NCBI RefSeq assembly: GCF_000294775.2
Contig: NZ_CP015506.1
Coordinates: 4,935,501-4,999,500, forward strand
Direction of reading: 5' to 3'
From: Cytobacillus oceanisediminis 2691
Lineage (GTDB): Bacteria > Bacillota > Bacilli > Bacillales > Cytobacillaceae
Length of the DNA: 64,000 nucleotides
This document shows, one piece after another, positions 60,750-64,000 of the stretch. The stretch's first letter is position 1. Each line of letters opens with the position of its first letter. Under the pieces are notes generated by a model. That model made no database searches, had not been told where the DNA came from, and saw only the letters and a list, made by a program, of their open reading frames with translations. Made by a program: the position numbers and the translations under genes.

Positions 60750-60777
60750 GTTATCAATCAAACGTTTGATTGATAAC
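60750..60777. repeat. Perfect palindrome, operator-like (copy 2)
   Basis: A perfect 28-bp palindrome centred between 60763 and 60764. It shares a 22-bp centre with the one at 57935-57958 (core CAATCAAACGTTTGATTG). No gene starts within 280 bases on the plus side, and the sequence between is degraded. Confidence 0.75.
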
Positions 60778-61058
60778 TGTTCCTGTCAGATAAATAGTTA
60801 GTCTAGCCACCGAAGAACTACCAGGCACATTATTATCACAAATTGAAGTACCTATAATTAAATGGCATACTTACCTAATAGTAATGACCACTTTAGAACT
60901 TTCTCATAAATCACTGCCTTCTCAGCCACAAAAAGAAATCAGAAAACACTTTAAATACTAGAAGCAAATCCAAAAGGCATATAGTAAAATAGTTTTAAGT
61001 ATATTTTCATAAATTCATTAAATTTTATTATGCCAAACTTGCAAGAATGGAGGCACAG

Positions 61059-61472
61059 ATGAACCCATGTTTCAAACTGAAAAGATGGCTGAAACATTGA
61101 GTGAATCAGAATACAGTGAATGGACTTTATATCTTGAAAACAGCATTGACTCGGAGCAGGAATCCCTCCATAATACTTTTATCTATATTTGTCGTTTTAT
61201 CTACATATGCACGAAGAATGAAAAACATAAGCCACTTTAAGGAAATAGTCGACAGATTTGGCGAAAGAATTATTCAGTATCCTTTATACCCGCATATTCT
61301 CTCCCTTTTATATAAGGAAATAGGAACCGCTGGAGCGATTGAACAGGCTGTGGCTTTTGCCAAAGATGCCTTACAAAAGTTGCCGAATCAGGTAGGCGTC
61401 CTTCATAATTATGCTGAGGCCATTATTCATGCGAGAGAGAACGGATCTATTCTGGGAATTCCTTTTAAATAG
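61059..61472 (+). pseudogene. Frameshifted gene, TPR-like fragment
   Basis: An ATG at 61059 with GGAGG five bases upstream gives only 13 codons. The coding sense passes through a second frame (MFQTEKMAETLSESEYSEWT) and then a third from about 61155, ending in FKEIVDRFGERIIQYPLYPH, LLYKEIGTAGAIEQAVAFAK and LPNQVGVLHNYAEAIIHARE. The last part has helix-turn-helix spacing and A/L/Y positions like a tetratricopeptide repeat. At least two shifts break it. Function unknown. Confidence 0.65.
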
Positions 61473-61529
61473 TTGAATATTTAAAGAGCTTATGGTAAAG
61501 CTGATGATAGCAGTAAAAAAACCAAGCAT

Positions 61530-61628
61530 CTACAGGTTTTCAGACTTTAACTTAGAAATGGATTGATCGATTTCCTGCTTAGCTTCATCAAAACTCTTTT
61601 CAGTGATGGCAATTTTGTCAGAGAATAC
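61530..61628 (-). pseudogene. C-terminal gene remnant (coiled coil)
   Basis: The minus strand reads FSDKIAITEKSFDEAKQEID followed by QSISKLKSENL and a TAG stop at 61530. It looks like the end of a helical protein whose upstream part is gone; the plus strand decayed gene begins right next to it. The family is not recognised. Confidence 0.45.
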
Positions 61629-61634
61629 CTGTGA

Positions 61635-62146
61635 TGATTACCGAGGAAGAATTACAGGATGCAGGACAAATCATCAATAGTGTTATTCATTTATCTCCAC
61701 GATATGCTAAGTTCTATTGTACAAGAGGATGAATATTTGCTGCACTGGGAAGGTTCATTTTCAATAGAGGAACTGCAAAAAAATCATCAGTTCTTCAGGG
61801 AAAATGTGCAGGAATTGCTCCAGGCGAACCGGAATAAGCTGAACACTCCGGAGGGGTATGGAATTATAGACGGTTCCCATGAAGCTGCAGATTTTCGGAA
61901 TATGGGCATATCCCGCTTATAGCTGTGAATAAAATCCTTTGGCTGTCTGATGGTTTAAAGCTGCATTCCCATCGAGATTCGGACCAGGAGGAAACCTGGC
62001 TTACAACAGCAAAGGTGGCCTTTGAAAAGGGGCTGGATGATTTGGAGAAAAATATTCTGAAGCTTGAAGAATCCGATCCTGCCTGCTTATTTTATCCAAG
62101 GTTAAAACAGCACGATGATAAATCAGGCATCTTGATAGAGTTGTAA
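61635..62146 (+). pseudogene. Frameshifted gene of unknown function
   Basis: The coding sense begins MITEEELQDAGQIINSVIHL at 61635, moves into another frame near 61700 (SSIVQEDEYLLHWEGSFSIE and QKNHQFFRENVQELLQANRN, ending DGSHEAADFRNMG), and moves again near 61905 to read HIPLIAVNKILWLSDGLKLH and EETWLTTAKVAFEKGLDDLE up to the stop at 62146. Two shifts are needed, and the pieces join smoothly, so this was one protein of about 170 residues. I do not recognise it. Confidence 0.65.
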
Positions 62147-62259
62147 AAAAAAGCCGTCCGATTGATTGGGTGGCTTTATTGGCCTATGTATTCCTGACCT
62201 GCAGGAAATACCCTTTTTCCATCCGATTATAGACCACGCTATTAACTATTCTTTTATAT

Positions 62260-62427
62260 TTATATTTGGTTGTAATAGATATTAATTTCTTTCAGGTCTC
62301 TATGTATCGCTTTTTCACTTACATCGAATAGTTCTGCTGCCTCTTTCTTTTTTATTATTTCCCCTCGATTCAACATCTCAAATAGAGATAAAATCCGAAT
62401 CGTTTTCGTTATTGCTTCTTCAATCAC
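62260..62427 (-). CDS. Small helix-turn-helix protein, probably a truncated regulator
   Basis: About 55 residues from a GTG at 62427 with AAGGGAG upstream, reading MIEEAITKTIRILSLFEMLN at the start. The segment GEIIKKKEAAELFDVSEKAI followed by HRDLKEINIY is a DeoR/HTH_11-type winged-helix DNA-binding half, as found at the N-terminus of YafY/WYL regulators. The usual C-terminal sensor domain is absent because the frame stops after NQI. It is either a truncated regulator or a stand-alone HTH protein. It lies between decayed genes and the quorum-sensing pair. Confidence 0.6.
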   Translation of the reverse strand: MIEEAITKTIRILSLFEMLNRGEIIKKKEAAELFDVSEKAIHRDLKEINIYYNQI

Positions 62428-62448
62428 CTCTTTTACTCCCTTCTCCAA

Positions 62449-62888
62449 ATTGTTTTTAAGGAAAATAATAACATATTTATAGTTATTTTATAATATATTT
62501 AACTCTTTTTTTATCTTTTAAACTTTATTTTAATACGAATTTTAAATCAGTTTATGAAACATAATAAATTTTCGAGTGAGTGTACGCCCTAAATTTACTA
62601 GTAATCCAAAATATAATTCAAAGATAAATTAAACAGACATCCAATTTAATACCATTTACTTTCACCTAGTAAATCTATTACATTATTATTACAAAATTCT
62701 AAATTTTACGTTTGATTTTGCACCGGTTACAGGAATTTAGAACTATTATTTCGCCAAAAAAGGCCCTTTTTTGACTCTTTCCGTTAATTATTTATCTTCT
62801 CTAACAGAACATAAGTCGCAGAGGATTTGAAAAACAGTTGATGAAAGTGGAAATTTTGGCATATTATTATAGGAAAGGAGGGAGAGTT
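62449..62888. other. Intergenic region upstream of the PlcR-like regulator
   Basis: A 440-base, very AT-rich gap. It should carry the promoter of the regulator gene. I looked for the PlcR box type palindrome (TATG-N8-CATA) and did not find a convincing one. The GGAGGGAG ribosome binding site at 62877-62884 is clear. An ATG at 62838 is in frame but has no ribosome binding site. Confidence 0.5.
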
Positions 62889-63776
62889 ATGAGCATTGCT
62901 GAAATTAGTTTTGGAGAAATACTCCAGGCTCTTCGGGAATACAAAAAGCTGAGCCCTGAGGAGCTGGCTAAGGGAATCTGCACCGTAGAGGACCTTTATT
63001 CATTTGAAAAAGAAAAAAAGTATCCTGCACTCGACCAGCTTTATGAGTTAGCTGAAAAACTGAATGTCGAAGTAAATTACTTTTTTCACTATGCCTCCTC
63101 AAGTACGTTTAATTATGTAACCGCTGTATTTGAACTGATAAAAAAATACAAGCGGGAAAGAAACTACCAGGCTATCTATGACATTATTAAAAGAGAACGG
63201 CAAAATCCCATCTTCAAGCATATTTCCCACAAACAGTTCTTAATGTGGCATGAAGGAATTTGCATCTACTATTTAAGCAAGGATGTCTATAACTCTGTTA
63301 ATACACTTTATACAGCAATCGACTTAACGAACCCTGATCGTACGAATCTTTCAGAACGGGAAATTGAAATCCTGACAAGCATTGCGATTATCAGATTTGA
63401 GGAAGAGGAATTTGCTGTGGCAAATGATATTTTCGAAGAAGCCCTCAAAAACCTCGAATCCTTGCCACATATCCTTGATCCCAAAGCAAAACTAAGGATT
63501 CTCTATGGCCTCTCTCAAACCCTATCAGCCAGAGAACAGTACGAAAGTTCCCTGCAATACAGCAACCAAGGCATCAAGGACTGTATTAACAATGAACTTC
63601 TTTATTTATTTGGGGAATTTTACTATCAGTCTGGGGAAAATTATATAAAGATAGATGATGTGGATAAAGGAATTGAATATATCAATAAGTCTAAAGAAGT
63701 CTTTTTACTCCAAAACAACGAAAGATTCGTAAAATTAGTGGAAGTCGAACTAGAAAAACTACTAGAAAAATGTTAA
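62889..63776 (+). CDS. PlcR-like RRNPP-family quorum-sensing transcriptional regulator
   Basis: A 295-residue protein from ATG at 62889 (MSIAEISFGEILQALREYKK, GGAGGGAG upstream). Residues 1-65 form an XRE-type helix-turn-helix (LSPEELAKGICTVEDLYSFE followed by KEKKYPALDQLYELAEKL). Residues about 75-295 are all-helical with TPR-type repeats (CIYYLSKDVYNSVNTLYTAI, IRFEEEEFAVANDIFEEALK, GLSQTLSAREQYESSLQYSN, YQSGENYIKIDDVDKGIEYI). The length and plan fit PlcR (about 285 residues), whose TPR groove binds the PapR peptide. The 47-residue peptide gene 41 bp downstream is the expected partner. Which genes it controls is not visible; NprR-like or AimR-like roles are alternatives. Confidence 0.9.
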   Translation: MSIAEISFGEILQALREYKKLSPEELAKGICTVEDLYSFEKEKKYPALDQLYELAEKLNVEVNYFFHYASSSTFNYVTAVFELIKKYKRERNYQAIYDIIKRERQNPIFKHISHKQFLMWHEGICIYYLSKDVYNSVNTLYTAIDLTNPDRTNLSEREIEILTSIAIIRFEEEEFAVANDIFEEALKNLESLPHILDPKAKLRILYGLSQTLSAREQYESSLQYSNQGIKDCINNELLYLFGEFYYQSGENYIKIDDVDKGIEYINKSKEVFLLQNNERFVKLVEVELEKLLEKC

Positions 63777-63817
63777 TATTTTCTTGTTGAATATTAAAAA
63801 CTGAAAGGATGGTAGTA

Positions 63818-63961
63818 ATGAAAAAGTTTTTTGCTACTGTAACTTTAGCCCTATCTGTTTTTGCTTTAGGTGCTGTTTTCTCTGGCGGTGCTGCTACTGA
63901 TGGTCTTCCTACACAGCATAGCCCACAATTTTCCACAATGGGGCTGCCTACACAGCACTAA
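63818..63961 (+). CDS. Secreted signalling-peptide precursor with duplicated GLPTQH
   Basis: A 47-residue protein. It begins MKKFFATVTLALSVFALGAV, a standard Sec signal peptide with an AA-type cut near GGAA. The mature tail is short and contains GLPTQH twice: after the Asp at residue 28 and again as the last six residues, with SPQFSTM between. AAAGGAT lies at the right distance before the ATG, and 41 bp separate it from the regulator stop, so both are probably on one transcript. The layout equals PapR of the PlcR system (48 residues, active C-terminal heptapeptide). The two hexapeptide copies differ at three codons, all synonymous, which suggests selection to keep the peptide. Confidence 0.85.
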   Translation: MKKFFATVTLALSVFALGAVFSGGAATDGLPTQHSPQFSTMGLPTQH

Positions 63962-63968
63962 TGTTTAG

Positions 63969-63997
63969 AAAAGCACTTTCTTCACGAAAGTGCTTTT
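63969..63997 (+). terminator. Terminator after the signal-peptide gene
   Basis: A perfect 12-bp stem, AAAAGCACTTTC / GAAAGTGCTTTT (63969-63980 and 63986-63997), with a TT end at the window edge. It closes the regulator-peptide unit. Confidence 0.9.
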
Positions 63998-64000
63998 TTA

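Noticed and set aside
62449-62888. PlcR box upstream of the regulator
   Set aside because: I looked for TATG-N8-CATA symmetry and found no convincing match. The regulator may use another operator.
63691-63936. Minus-strand ORF over the peptide gene
   Set aside because: It is antisense to the regulator end and the peptide precursor, and no start site supports it.

Overview
The window comes from a low-GC Gram-positive of the Bacillus group (Bacillaceae). The gene order comFA-comFC-yvyF-flgM-flgN-flgK-flgL-yviE, followed in the other direction by degV, degU-degS and yvyE plus a LytR-CpsA-Psr (LCP) gene, is the same neighbourhood as in Bacillus subtilis. Ribosome binding sites are of the GGAGG type, and GTG and TTG starts are frequent.

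Region 1 (1-15,000) is chromosomal core. It holds the late flagellar operon behind a sigma-D promoter, a c-di-GMP phosphodiesterase-like gene behind a c-di-GMP-I (GEMM) riboswitch, competence genes comFC and comFA, the DegS/DegU two-component system, yvyE and a first LCP gene. comFC appears to start at an ATT codon overlapping the comFA stop.

Region 2 (15,000-28,900) is a minus-strand polysaccharide locus A. It has Wzz-like, Wzy and Wzx proteins, three glycosyltransferases, a TagO/WecA initiating transferase and all five enzyme types that convert UDP-GlcNAc to UDP-2,3-diacetamido-mannuronic acid (WbpA, WbpB, WbpE, WbpD, WbpI types).

Region 3 (29,000-36,900) is a run of four secreted wall proteins. 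Each has a triple CWB2 (cell-wall-binding repeat 2) anchor joined to a different enzyme: amidase, PIG-L deacetylase, glucosaminidase and amidase. Two more CWB2 proteins lie at 51,873-55,733 (a subtilisin fusion and a protein with an unrecognised N-terminal region).

Region 4 (37,000-51,550) is polysaccharide locus B: GalE, a second LCP gene, UDP-glucose dehydrogenase, GalU, a UDP-glucuronate epimerase-like protein, four glycosyltransferases, Wzy, Wzx, an acetyltransferase and a second TagO paralogue. With a third LCP gene at 56,108, the whole 15-57 kb stretch reads as a cell-surface island: it would make two anionic polymers, attach them to the wall, and coat the wall with CWB2 proteins.

Region 5 (57,000-64,000) is an accessory tail with a membrane protein, an acyltransferase, long DNA palindromes and a group of decayed genes. 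It ends with the most interesting item: a PlcR-like regulator followed 41 bp later by a 47-residue secreted precursor that carries the hexapeptide GLPTQH twice. This is a probable uncharacterised RRNPP-type quorum-sensing pair.
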